From NCBI RefSeq assembly GCF_011059185.1, contig NZ_JAALFE010000009.1, positions 62,001 to 126,000 of the forward strand: a DNA stretch of 64,000 bases, read 5' to 3'. This stretch comes from Paragemmobacter kunshanensis (GTDB lineage: Bacteria > Pseudomonadota > Alphaproteobacteria > Rhodobacterales > Rhodobacteraceae). Positions 23,905-32,183 of this stretch are shown piece after piece; position 1 is the first letter of the stretch, and each line of letters starts with the position of its first letter. Under the pieces are notes generated by a model. That model did not search any database. It was not told where the DNA came from and saw only the letters and a list, made by a program, of their open reading frames with translations. The position numbers and the translations under genes were made by a program.

Positions 23905-25431
23905 ATGACGGAGACAGGGGTCGCGGGGGCCGCGCCCGTTCTGGAGGCGCGCGGCATCGTCAAGATCTTTGGCCAGCACCGGGCGCTGGACGGGGTGGAT
24001 TTCGCGGCGCATGGCGGCGAGGTGCATGCGCTTCTGGGTGAGAATGGCGCGGGGAAATCGACGCTGATCAAGATCCTGACCGGGGCCTATCAGCCGGACG
24101 GGGGCGAGTTGCTGCTGGAGGGCGCGCCGATCCATCTGCGCGATCCGCTGCAGGGGCAGGGCTTCGGGATCGGGACGGTCTATCAGGAGGTGAACCTGCT
24201 GCCCAACCGTTCCGTGGCGGAGAACCTGTTCCTGGGCCGACAGCCGACGCGGTTCGGCCTGATCGACCGCCGGTCGAGCGAGGCGCAGGCGGCCGGGCTT
24301 CTGGCGCGCTATGGGCTGGAGATCGACGTGCGGGCGGAGCTTTCGGAATATTCCGTGGCGGTGCAGCAGATCGTGGCCATCGCCCGGGCGGTGGAGCTTT
24401 CGGGCAAGGTGCTGGTGCTGGACGAGCCGACGGCGAGCCTTGACCGGAACGAGGTGCTGCGCCTGTTCGAGGTGGTGCGCGGGCTGAAGGCGCGGGGGCT
24501 GGCCATCATCTTCATCACGCATTTCCTGGACCAGGTCTTTGATCTGGCCGACCGGGTGACGATCCTGCGCAATGGGCGGAAGGTGGCGACACAGCCGCTG
24601 GCGGCGCTGAATGCCACGGATGTGGTGCGGATGATGCTGGGCAAGGATGTGGCCTTCGACCATCAGGGATCGGCGCTGGCCGGGGCGGCGAAGGGGGCGG
24701 TCAGGGTGGAATTCCGGGGGATGGGGCGCAAGGGCATGGCCCCCTTCGACCTGGCGGTGCATGAGGGCGAGGTGGTGAGGGTGGCCGGTCTGCTGGGATC
24801 GGGGCGGACGGAAGTGGCGCGGCTGATGTTCGGCGTGGACGCGGCGGAGGGCGGCGAGGTGCTGGTGGATGGCCGGCCGGTGGCGATCCGCAATCCCGCC
24901 GAGGCGGTGGCGGCGGGCTTCGGCTTTTGCCCCGAGGATCGCAAGATCGACGGCATCTTCGGCGACCTTTCCGTGCGCGAGAACATCATCATCGCGCTGC
25001 AGGCCAAGCTGGGCTGGTTCAAGGCGCTGAACCGCGACGATCAGGTGGAACTGGCGGGCCGCTATGCCGAGGCGCTGGACATCCGCGCGGCGGACCATGA
25101 CATGCCGGTGAAGCTGCTTTCCGGGGGAAACCAGCAGAAGGTGATCCTGGCGCGCTGGCTGGCCATCGACCCGACCTTCCTGATCCTGGACGAACCGACG
25201 CGCGGCATCGACGTGGGGGCGCATGCCGAGATCGTGCGCACCATCAACCGGCTGCGCGAGGAGGGGCTGGCGCTTTTCGTCATCTCGTCCGAGCTGGACG
25301 AGGTGGTGGCCTATTCGAACCGCATCGTCGTGATGCGCGACCGCGAGATGGTGGCGGAACTGGACGGCCAGGACATCGCCCCCGACGCCATCGTTCAGGC
25401 CATTGCCGGCACGCAGGGAACCCGCCCATGA
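23905..25431 (+). CDS. ytfR: Sugar ABC transporter ATPase (two-domain, YtfR-like)
   Basis: A 508-residue protein with two ATPase domains fused in tandem, as in MglA/RbsA/YtfR. The first has Walker A LLGENGAGKST near residue 44, signature-region SEYSVAVQQIVAIARA and Walker B VLVLDEPTASLD. The second half has the degenerate Walker A-like LLGSGRTEVARLMFG, signature LSGGNQQKV and FLILDEPTRGIDVG. Start at 23905 (GAGGGGGGC upstream) or 23881 cannot be settled. It overlaps the next gene by 4 nt (ATGA). Confidence 0.88.
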   Translation: MTETGVAGAAPVLEARGIVKIFGQHRALDGVDFAAHGGEVHALLGENGAGKSTLIKILTGAYQPDGGELLLEGAPIHLRDPLQGQGFGIGTVYQEVNLLPNRSVAENLFLGRQPTRFGLIDRRSSEAQAAGLLARYGLEIDVRAELSEYSVAVQQIVAIARAVELSGKVLVLDEPTASLDRNEVLRLFEVVRGLKARGLAIIFITHFLDQVFDLADRVTILRNGRKVATQPLAALNATDVVRMMLGKDVAFDHQGSALAGAAKGAVRVEFRGMGRKGMAPFDLAVHEGEVVRVAGLLGSGRTEVARLMFGVDAAEGGEVLVDGRPVAIRNPAEAVAAGFGFCPEDRKIDGIFGDLSVRENIIIALQAKLGWFKALNRDDQVELAGRYAEALDIRAADHDMPVKLLSGGNQQKVILARWLAIDPTFLILDEPTRGIDVGAHAEIVRTINRLREEGLALFVISSELDEVVAYSNRIVVMRDREMVAELDGQDIAPDAIVQAIAGTQGTRP

Positions 25432-26480
25432 CGCGACAGACTGTCGACCTTCGCCCCAACGGGCAGCCCCCCGTTCCCCGGCCGCGCCCGGTGGCGCAGG
25501 TCCTGATGCGGCCGCAGGTGATCGCTCTGGCGGCGGTGCTGGGGGTGAACTGGCTGCTGTTTCCGGGCTTCTTCAGCATCACATGGCAGGATGGCCGCCT
25601 GTTCGGCAGCCTGATCGACGTGCTGAACCGGGGCGCGCCGGTGGCGATACTGGCCATCGGCATGACGATGGTGATCGCGACCAAGGGGGTGGACCTTTCG
25701 GTGGGCGCGGTGATGGCGATCAGCGGGGCGGTGGCGGCGACGCTGGTCTCGGCCGGGGTATCGGCGCCGGTGGCGGTGCTGGCCGCGCTGGCGGCGGGGC
25801 TTTTGTGCGGCTTGTGGAACGGGGTGCTGGTGACGGTGCTGGAGATCCAGCCGATCATCGCGACGCTGGTCCTGATGGTGGCGGGGCGGGGCGTGGCGCA
25901 GCTGATCACCGAGGGCACGATCGTCACCTTTTCGGACCCGGTGCTGATCTTCATCGGGACCGGGGCCTTTCTGGGCCTGCCCATGCCGGTGGTGATCGCG
26001 CTGGTCCTGATGGTGGCGGCCACGCTGATCGTGCGGCGCACGGCGCTGGGCCTGCTGATCGAGGCGGTGGGGGTGAACCGGTCGGCCGCGCGTTTCGCAG
26101 GGCTTTCGGCGGGGGCCTTTCTGGTGGCCGTCTATGCCTTTGCCGGGGTCTGCGCCGCCATTGCGGGGCTGATCGTGGCGGGCGACATCCGCGGGGCGGA
26201 TGCCAACAATGCCGGGCTGTGGCTGGAGCTGGATGCGATCCTTGCGGTGGTGATCGGGGGCACGTCTCTTCTGGGGGGGCGGTTTTCGATCCCCATGGCG
26301 GTGCTGGGGGCGATCATCATCCAGGCGATGAACACGGGCATCCTGATTTCGGGCTTCAGCCCCGAGTTCAACCTTGTGGTGAAGGCCGCGGTCATCGTGG
26401 CGATCCTGATCCTGCAATCGCCCCATGCGGCGCTGCTGGTCCGCCGCCTGCGAGGACTTCAGTCGGGAGCGGGAAAATGA
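25428..26480 (+). CDS. ytfT: Sugar ABC transporter permease (YtfT-like)
   Basis: A 350-residue permease with about nine to ten hydrophobic helices. TKGVDLSVGAVMAISGAV and the later IPMAVLGAIIIQAMNTGIL are conserved in RbsC/YtfT permeases. Its start overlaps the ATPase stop and its stop overlaps the next permease start (ATGA both times), so all are translationally coupled. It pairs with the following permease to form a heterodimeric channel. Confidence 0.88.
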   Translation: MTRQTVDLRPNGQPPVPRPRPVAQVLMRPQVIALAAVLGVNWLLFPGFFSITWQDGRLFGSLIDVLNRGAPVAILAIGMTMVIATKGVDLSVGAVMAISGAVAATLVSAGVSAPVAVLAALAAGLLCGLWNGVLVTVLEIQPIIATLVLMVAGRGVAQLITEGTIVTFSDPVLIFIGTGAFLGLPMPVVIALVLMVAATLIVRRTALGLLIEAVGVNRSAARFAGLSAGAFLVAVYAFAGVCAAIAGLIVAGDIRGADANNAGLWLELDAILAVVIGGTSLLGGRFSIPMAVLGAIIIQAMNTGILISGFSPEFNLVVKAAVIVAILILQSPHAALLVRRLRGLQSGAGK

Positions 26481-27436
26481 ATCGCAGCCTGCGGCCCCTG
26501 CTGGCCACGACCCTGATCTTCCTTCTGGCCTATCTGCTGGCCGTCACGCAGCAACCGGCGATGCTGTCGACGCGGGTGCTGGGCAATTTCCTGACCGACA
26601 ATGCCTTTCTGGGCATCGCGGCGGTGGGGATGACCTTCGTCATCCTGTCGGGGGGGATCGACCTTTCGGTGGGGGCGGTGATCGGCTTCACGACGGTGCT
26701 GATCGCGGTCCTGATCATGTGGCTGGACCTGCATCCCCTGCTGGCCTTTGCCATCGCCTTGGGGGTGGCGACGGGCTTTGGCGCGGTGATGGGGGCGGCG
26801 ATCCATTACCTGCGGGTGCCAAGCTTCATCGTGACACTGGCGGGAATGTTCCTGGCGCGGGGTGGGGCATCGGTGCTGTCGCCGGATTCGATCGGGATCG
26901 ACCATGCCTTCTACAAGGTGATCCAGAAGAGCTATGTCCTGCTGCCGGGCGGGGGGCGGCTGACGGTGGTGGGGATGATCATGCTGGCGGTCTTTGCCGT
27001 GGCGATCCTGCTGGCCCATCGCACGCGGTTCGGATCGAATGTCTATGCGCTGGGCGGATCGGAGACATCGGCAGCGCTGATGGGGGTGCCGGTGGCGCGC
27101 ACGACCATCGGGATCTATGCGCTGTCGGGTTTTCTGGCGGGCCTGTCGGGGGTGGTCTTCTCGCTTTATACCTCGGCCGGCTATTCGCTGAATGCGCTGG
27201 GGGTGGAACTGGATGCCATTGCCGCCGTCGTCATCGGGGGCACGCTGCTGACCGGGGGCTATGGCTTTGTTGCGGGGACTTTCATCGGTGTCATGTTGCA
27301 GGGATTGGTGCAAACCTACATCGTCTTTGACGGCACGCTGTCGAGTTGGTGGACCAAGATTGTCGTCGGCGCGCTTTTGTTTATGTTCATCCTGCTGCAG
27401 CGGCTGGTCTTTCGCGCCGGGCCGCGACGAACATAA
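26477..27436 (+). CDS. yjfF: Sugar ABC transporter permease (YjfF-like)
   Basis: A 319-residue permease of the RbsC family and partner of the preceding one. ILSGGIDLSVGAVIGFTT and the near-C-terminal GGTLLTGGYGFVAGTFIGVMLQG are typical. The start at 26477 overlaps the previous stop. It is the last transport gene; the regulator begins 19 nt later on the same strand. Confidence 0.88.
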   Translation: MNRSLRPLLATTLIFLLAYLLAVTQQPAMLSTRVLGNFLTDNAFLGIAAVGMTFVILSGGIDLSVGAVIGFTTVLIAVLIMWLDLHPLLAFAIALGVATGFGAVMGAAIHYLRVPSFIVTLAGMFLARGGASVLSPDSIGIDHAFYKVIQKSYVLLPGGGRLTVVGMIMLAVFAVAILLAHRTRFGSNVYALGGSETSAALMGVPVARTTIGIYALSGFLAGLSGVVFSLYTSAGYSLNALGVELDAIAAVVIGGTLLTGGYGFVAGTFIGVMLQGLVQTYIVFDGTLSSWWTKIVVGALLFMFILLQRLVFRAGPRRT

Positions 27437-27454
27437 GCCCTTGGACCTGATGCG

Positions 27455-28177
27455 ATGAGCGAACCCGGGAGCCTGATCCGAACGCTCTCCGGTCGTCCTG
27501 CGGCGCGGAACTATCATTCCTATGTCATCAACGAGGTGGGCCGGGCCATCGTGGCGGGCGAGATGCCGGTGGGATCGGGGCTGCCGGGCGATGCCGAGAT
27601 GATGATCCGCTTCGGCGTGTCGCGGACGGTGCTGCGCGAGGCGCTGAAGACGCTGGAGGCGAAGGGGCTGGTGGAGGCGCGGGCCAAGGTGGGCACGCGG
27701 GTGCTGCCGCAATCGCGCTGGAACCTGTTTGACCGGCAGGTGCTGAGCTGGAAGCTGGAAAGCGGGCCCTCGCCGGAATTCCTGGAGAAGGCCCGGGCGG
27801 TGCGGACGGGGCTGGAGATCCTGGCCGCGCGCGAGGCGGCGCGGCACCGGGATGCCGAACATGTGCGGCTGCTGAACTACTGGCTGCACCAGCGGGCGGC
27901 GATGACGGGCCAGCCGGAACCCTTTGCGCTGGCGGTGTTCGAGATCCATCGCGTGGTGGCCGAAGCCTCGGGCAATCCGTTCCTGCGGGCGGCCTCGGGG
28001 GTGGTGGAGTTCGGGGTGGTGCATGATGTGCTGGGGCGGCTGGATGCCGAGGGCCGCCCGCCCGCGGCGGGCCTGGCCCCGGCGCTTGCCGCGGAGTACG
28101 AGGCGCTGGTCCGCGCCATCGAGCGCGGCGAGCCGGAGGCGGCGGCGGCGGCGATGCTGCGGCTGGTCGGGGGGTAG
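27455..28177 (+). CDS. GntR-family (FadR-type) regulator
   Basis: A 240-residue regulator. The winged helix (about 15-85) includes DAEMMIRFGVSRTVLREALKTLEAKGLV. The C-terminal all-helical FCD-type domain includes FEIHRVVAEASGNPFL. The canonical second histidine cluster near the C-terminus is missing, so metal binding may be weak or altered. Its position right after the transporter suggests local control of sugar uptake, with an AT-rich candidate promoter/operator near 22744-22771. The stop lies 7 nt from the convergent LysR gene. Confidence 0.8.
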   Translation: MSEPGSLIRTLSGRPAARNYHSYVINEVGRAIVAGEMPVGSGLPGDAEMMIRFGVSRTVLREALKTLEAKGLVEARAKVGTRVLPQSRWNLFDRQVLSWKLESGPSPEFLEKARAVRTGLEILAAREAARHRDAEHVRLLNYWLHQRAAMTGQPEPFALAVFEIHRVVAEASGNPFLRAASGVVEFGVVHDVLGRLDAEGRPPAAGLAPALAAEYEALVRAIERGEPEAAAAAMLRLVGG

Positions 28178-28184
28178 GGGGCCG

Positions 28185-29096
28185 TCAGGCCCCGCTGGGC
28201 GAGCCTGACACGCGCTGGCGTGCGATCTGCACGAAGCCTTGCAGTTGCGGCGCCCGGTTGGCGCGTCTCCACACGAGGATGGTGCTGCTGCGGAAGGCGG
28301 GATGCATGATCGGGCGCACCTCGACATTGCGGCCGAGGAAGCCGATCAGGCTTTCGGGATAGATCGTGACGCCAAGCCCCGCCGCGACGAGGCCAAGCAG
28401 GGCGAGGGTGTTGGACGCCTCGAGCGCGACGCGCAGCGCGATTCCTTCGCCGGAGAACATGTCGTTGAGGCGCCAGCGATATTCTTCCCATTCGCGCATG
28501 TCGCCCAGGATGATGTCCTGGTCGGAAAGGTCGGCCGGGGTGATGGTCGGGCGCAGGAGAAGGGGGTGGTTGCGCGGGGTGACCACGTAGAGCGTTTCCG
28601 ACGAAAGCTGGATCGACTGGTAATCGCGATGATCGAAGGGGCCGATCATGTAGCCCGCGTCGATTTCACCATTGGCGAGGGCGATCTTCTGGCCCTGGGT
28701 GCGGATGTATTGCAGGCGGACATCGACATGGGGGTGGGCGCGGCGGAAGCGGGCGATGGCCGACGGCATGAGTTCGGTGGCCGCGAAGGCCATGTAGGCG
28801 ATGCGCAGGATGCCGGCCTTGCCTTCGGCGATGCGGCGGGCGGAGCGGATGCTTTCGCCATAAGCGCGCATCAGTTGGGAATTGTCTTCGTAGAAGCGCT
28901 GGCCGGCCTCGGTCAGCGATACTTCGCGGGTCGTGCGATCAAGCAGGCGGAAGCCGAGGGTCTGTTCAAGCTTCTGGATGCGTCGGCTGAGGGCGGATTG
29001 GTCGAGATGCAGCCTGTCGGCGGTGCGGCGGAAGTTCAATTCCTGGGCGAGGGCGAGGAAGGTCTGGACATTGTCCAATCCGGGCAGGGGCGGCAT
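28185..29096 (-). CDS. LysR-family transcriptional regulator
   Basis: A 303-residue regulator with an N-terminal helix-turn-helix (NVQTFLALAQELNFRRTADRLHLDQSALSRRIQKLE) and a substrate-binding domain from about residue 90. It is divergent from the N-carbamoylsarcosine-amidohydrolase gene, with a 197-nt shared gap that holds a 7-bp inverted repeat fitting a LysR box. It is probably the local activator of the first hydantoinase operon. Confidence 0.85.
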   Translation of the reverse strand: MPPLPGLDNVQTFLALAQELNFRRTADRLHLDQSALSRRIQKLEQTLGFRLLDRTTREVSLTEAGQRFYEDNSQLMRAYGESIRSARRIAEGKAGILRIAYMAFAATELMPSAIARFRRAHPHVDVRLQYIRTQGQKIALANGEIDAGYMIGPFDHRDYQSIQLSSETLYVVTPRNHPLLLRPTITPADLSDQDIILGDMREWEEYRWRLNDMFSGEGIALRVALEASNTLALLGLVAAGLGVTIYPESLIGFLGRNVEVRPIMHPAFRSSTILVWRRANRAPQLQGFVQIARQRVSGSPSGA

Positions 29097-29119
29097 GGGG
29101 TTCCGATCCGGGGTAGGGG

Positions 29120-29140
29120 TTGATGCATCATGCGCATCAA
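29120..29140. promoter_or_regulatory. Candidate LysR operator
   Basis: TTGATGC (29120-29126) and GCATCAA (29134-29140) form a perfect inverted repeat around a 7-nt centre, in the divergent gap between lysR and the amidohydrolase gene, 23 nt from the lysR start. The T...A-bounded dyad matches the general LysR-box pattern. Confidence 0.55.
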
Positions 29141-29293
29141 TAAAGGATGAACCGTCATTTCACAGCGGTCAATCCACCTGTCACTTTGCCTTTCAGGGCC
29201 AGCCGATCCCTTGATTGACGGGTGGCCGACCTCGTGGCCCCGGCGGGTGCGCCCAAGGCGCATGCCGCATCAAAGACAGACAGGAGATGGACA

Positions 29294-30016
29294 ATGAGCG
29301 ACGTTGACGCCAAGGAACTGGACCGGCTGCTGCAGCAGGCGTTCGACACGGCGAGCAAGCTGTACAAGGAGCGCGGCTTTCAGCGCCGCGTGGGATTCGG
29401 CAAGCGGCCCGCGCTGGTGAGCGTGGATCTGGCGAATGCCTGGACGCGACCGGGCAATCCCTTCACCTGCGATCAGGAGAAGATGGATAACGAGATCATC
29501 CCCGGCATGCAGAAGCTGCTGAAGGCGTTCCGAGCGGCGCATCTGCCGGTGGTTCACGTGACCACGGCCTACGAGATCACCGACCGAAATGCCGATTTCA
29601 CCGACATGGGCCTGTGGCACAACAAGATTCCGATCGATGTGGTGAACCTGAAGGACAAGGAGCTTTGGGCCATCGACAGCCGCATCGCGCCGGTGGAGGG
29701 GGAATATACGCTGCTGAAGAAGCGTGCGTCGGCCTTCCATGGCACGGAACTGGCGGGCATCCTGCGGGCCAACAATGTGGACACGATCCTGGTCACCGGC
29801 GTGACTGCCTGCGCCTGCGTGCGCCAGACGATCTGTGACGGGCTGGCCGATGGGTTCCGCACCATCGCGGTGAAGGAAGCCATCGGTGACCGGGTGCCGG
29901 GCGCGGTGGCCTGGAACCTCTTCGACATCGACGCGAAGTTCGGTGACGTCCACACGGTGGATGACTGCGTGGCCTATGTCGACGGACTGGCCGCGCAGAA
30001 GATCGCGGCAGAGTGA
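29294..30016 (+). CDS. Isochorismatase-fold amidohydrolase, N-carbamoylsarcosine amidase-like
   Basis: A 240-residue cysteine hydrolase. The likely catalytic triad is Asp45 (VSVDLANAW), Lys142 or Lys143 (LLKKRASAF) and Cys175 (GVTACACVRQT), the arrangement of N-carbamoylsarcosine amidohydrolase, which yields sarcosine, ammonia and CO2. Size is close to that enzyme (about 264 residues). It leads an operon with HyuA and HyuB; in creatinine breakdown an ATP-dependent N-methylhydantoinase (HyuAB) makes N-carbamoylsarcosine, so the context supports the call. Related enzymes act on maleamate, nicotinamide or ureidoacrylate, so the exact substrate is open. Start at 29294 with CAGGAGAT upstream. Confidence 0.75.
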   Translation: MSDVDAKELDRLLQQAFDTASKLYKERGFQRRVGFGKRPALVSVDLANAWTRPGNPFTCDQEKMDNEIIPGMQKLLKAFRAAHLPVVHVTTAYEITDRNADFTDMGLWHNKIPIDVVNLKDKELWAIDSRIAPVEGEYTLLKKRASAFHGTELAGILRANNVDTILVTGVTACACVRQTICDGLADGFRTIAVKEAIGDRVPGAVAWNLFDIDAKFGDVHTVDDCVAYVDGLAAQKIAAE

Positions 30017-30021
30017 CCCCC

Positions 30022-30050
30022 GGCGCCGGGCCGCCTGGCCCGGCGCCTTT
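30022..30050 (+). promoter_or_regulatory. Strong stem-loop between amidohydrolase and hyuA1
   Basis: A perfect 11-bp GC-rich stem (30022-30032 with 30037-30047), loop GCCT, is followed by TTT. It starts 6 nt after the amidohydrolase stop and may partly terminate or stabilise the transcript, giving more amidohydrolase than HyuAB. Confidence 0.6.
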
Positions 30051-30092
30051 CATCGCCCGTCAGAGGCGGCTTTCCCGACAGGAGCAAGAGCG

Positions 30093-32171
30093 ATGGCCAG
30101 AATTGGCGTAGATGTAGGCGGAACCAATACCGACCTCGTGCTGGAATGCGCGAAGGGGGTTTTCTATCACAAGGTCCCGACAACCCTGAAGAACCAGTCC
30201 ATCGGCGTGGTCGAAGGGGTGCAGGGCATCTGCCGCATGGCGGGCATCGCGCCCAGCGAGGTGGAGACCATCGTGCATGGCACCACCACGGCGACGAACA
30301 TCACGATCGAACACAACGGCGCGGAATGCGGGATGATCACGACGGAGGGCTTCCGCGACATCCTGCATATCGGGCGTCACAAGCGGCCCTTTAATTTCTC
30401 GCTGCATTTCGATGTGCCATGGCAGAGCCAGCCCCTGGTGAAACGGCGGAACCGGATTTCGGTCGCCGAGCGTATCCTGCCGCCCACGGGCGAGGTTGCC
30501 ACGCCGCTGGACGAGACGGCGGTTCGGGCGGCCTGCGCGGTGTTCCGCAAGCGGGGGATCAACTCGGTCGTCATCGGTTTCATGTTCGCCTTTCTGAATG
30601 ACGTGCATGAAGTGCGCGCCAAGGAGATCGTGCTGGAGGAGATGCCGGAAGCCTATGTTACGCTGTCGTCGGAGGTGGCCAAGGTGATGCGGGAATATGA
30701 GCGGTTCTCGACCGCGGCGATGAATTCCTATGTCGGGCCGAAGACAGCCTTCTATCTGCGCGATCTGGACAGCCGCCTGCGTGAGGCGGGGGTGACGTCG
30801 AAGCTGCGGATCATGCAGTCCAATGGCGGGGTTTCCACGGTGGAAGCCTGTGCGAAGCGGCCGATCCGCATCCTGATGTCGGGCCCTGCGGGCGGGGTGA
30901 TCGGTGGCGCGTCCGAGGGCGCGATGGCGGGCGAGGCGAACATCATCACGGTGGATATCGGCGGGACATCGGCCGACATCTCGACCATTCCCGGCGGGGC
31001 GGTCAAGATCATGAACCCACGCGACACCTATGTATCCGGGCATCCCGTGCTGACGCCGATGATAGACCTGGTGACCATCGGTGCGGGCGGTGGATCGGTG
31101 GCCTTCATCGACGAGGCGGGGGCGTTCCATGTGGGGCCGCGTTCTGCCGGGTCGGAGCCGGGGCCTGCCTGCTATGGCCGGGGCGGGACGGAGCCGACGG
31201 TGACCGATGCGCAGATCGTGCTGGGGCGACTGGACCCGGACATGGCGCTGGGGGGCGACCTGAAGCTGGATGCCAGCCTGTCGCATCAGGCCATCGAGGA
31301 AAGGATCGCGCGGCCGCTGGGCCTGTCGGTCAAGGAGGCGGCGCTGGGGATCATCCGGATCATCAACAACAGCATGGCCCTGGCGATCCGGTCGAATTCC
31401 GTGGCGCGCGGGGTCGATCCGCGGGAGTTCTCCATCATGCCCTTCGGCGGGGCGGGGCCCCTGCATGGGGTGGCGCTGGCCGAGGCAATGAGCTGCAAGG
31501 ATGTGATCGTGCCGGTGGCGCCGGGGATCACGGCGGCGGTGGGTCTGCTGAAGACCGACCTGCAATACGAACATACCGAAGCGGTGATCGTTGAGCTGAT
31601 GAAGGCGGGCGAGGCGGATTTCGCCCGGATCAACGCCGCCGTGGCAGCGCTGCGGGCAAGGGTGCAGGCGGAACTGGACGGCGACGGAATTCCGCGCGAC
31701 CAGCAGAGCATCGCCGTGATTGCCGAATGCCGCTATCACGGGCAGGGGTTCGAGTTGCGCGCGGCCATGCCCGAGGAGGCAGTGACCGCCGGGAACCGCC
31801 ATGTGATCGCGGACAGTTTCCACGACCAGCATCAGCAGGATTACGGCTACAGCTATCGCAGTGCCGAGGTGGAGTTGATCACCCTGCGGGCAATCGGGCA
31901 GGCGGCGGTGCGGCGGATCGAGATTCCGTCCATTGCGACGACGGATGGCAGCAGCATCGACCGGGCGCTGATGTTCGTGCGGCCCACCACATTTGACGAC
32001 GGGCGCACGCTGGAGACGCCGCGCTATGACCGGACGAAGCTGTATGCGGGGGACCGCGTGCCGGGGCCTGCGCTGCTGCATCAGCACAATGCGACGACGC
32101 TCGTTCCGCCCGGCTATGTGGCCGAGACGCTGGACTATGGCAACACACGCATCCGACTGATCGGCGCGTAA
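30093..32171 (+). CDS. hyuA: Hydantoinase/oxoprolinase subunit A (copy 1)
   Basis: A 692-residue ATP-binding subunit of the hydantoinase/5-oxoprolinase family. The N-terminal IGVDVGGTNTDLVLE and central TVDIGGTSADISTI are the two phosphate-binding motifs of the ASKHA fold. With HyuB it opens cyclic amides such as N-methylhydantoin with ATP hydrolysis. It is very similar to the copy at 37804 (for example GFRDILH-GRHKRP-NFSL-FDVPWQS in both). GACAGGAGCAAG precedes the start at 30093. It is followed by hyuB after 12 nt. Acetone/acetophenone carboxylase subunits are also relatives; the carbamoyl hydrolase neighbour favours hydantoin-like substrates. Confidence 0.85.
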   Translation: MARIGVDVGGTNTDLVLECAKGVFYHKVPTTLKNQSIGVVEGVQGICRMAGIAPSEVETIVHGTTTATNITIEHNGAECGMITTEGFRDILHIGRHKRPFNFSLHFDVPWQSQPLVKRRNRISVAERILPPTGEVATPLDETAVRAACAVFRKRGINSVVIGFMFAFLNDVHEVRAKEIVLEEMPEAYVTLSSEVAKVMREYERFSTAAMNSYVGPKTAFYLRDLDSRLREAGVTSKLRIMQSNGGVSTVEACAKRPIRILMSGPAGGVIGGASEGAMAGEANIITVDIGGTSADISTIPGGAVKIMNPRDTYVSGHPVLTPMIDLVTIGAGGGSVAFIDEAGAFHVGPRSAGSEPGPACYGRGGTEPTVTDAQIVLGRLDPDMALGGDLKLDASLSHQAIEERIARPLGLSVKEAALGIIRIINNSMALAIRSNSVARGVDPREFSIMPFGGAGPLHGVALAEAMSCKDVIVPVAPGITAAVGLLKTDLQYEHTEAVIVELMKAGEADFARINAAVAALRARVQAELDGDGIPRDQQSIAVIAECRYHGQGFELRAAMPEEAVTAGNRHVIADSFHDQHQQDYGYSYRSAEVELITLRAIGQAAVRRIEIPSIATTDGSSIDRALMFVRPTTFDDGRTLETPRYDRTKLYAGDRVPGPALLHQHNATTLVPPGYVAETLDYGNTRIRLIGA

Positions 32172-32183
32172 GGAGGACTTGCG

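Noticed and set aside
22756-25224. Minus-strand open frame of 822 codons opposite ytfQ-ytfR
   Set aside because: The plus strand carries Walker motifs and a signal peptide; the antisense frame has no recognisable feature.
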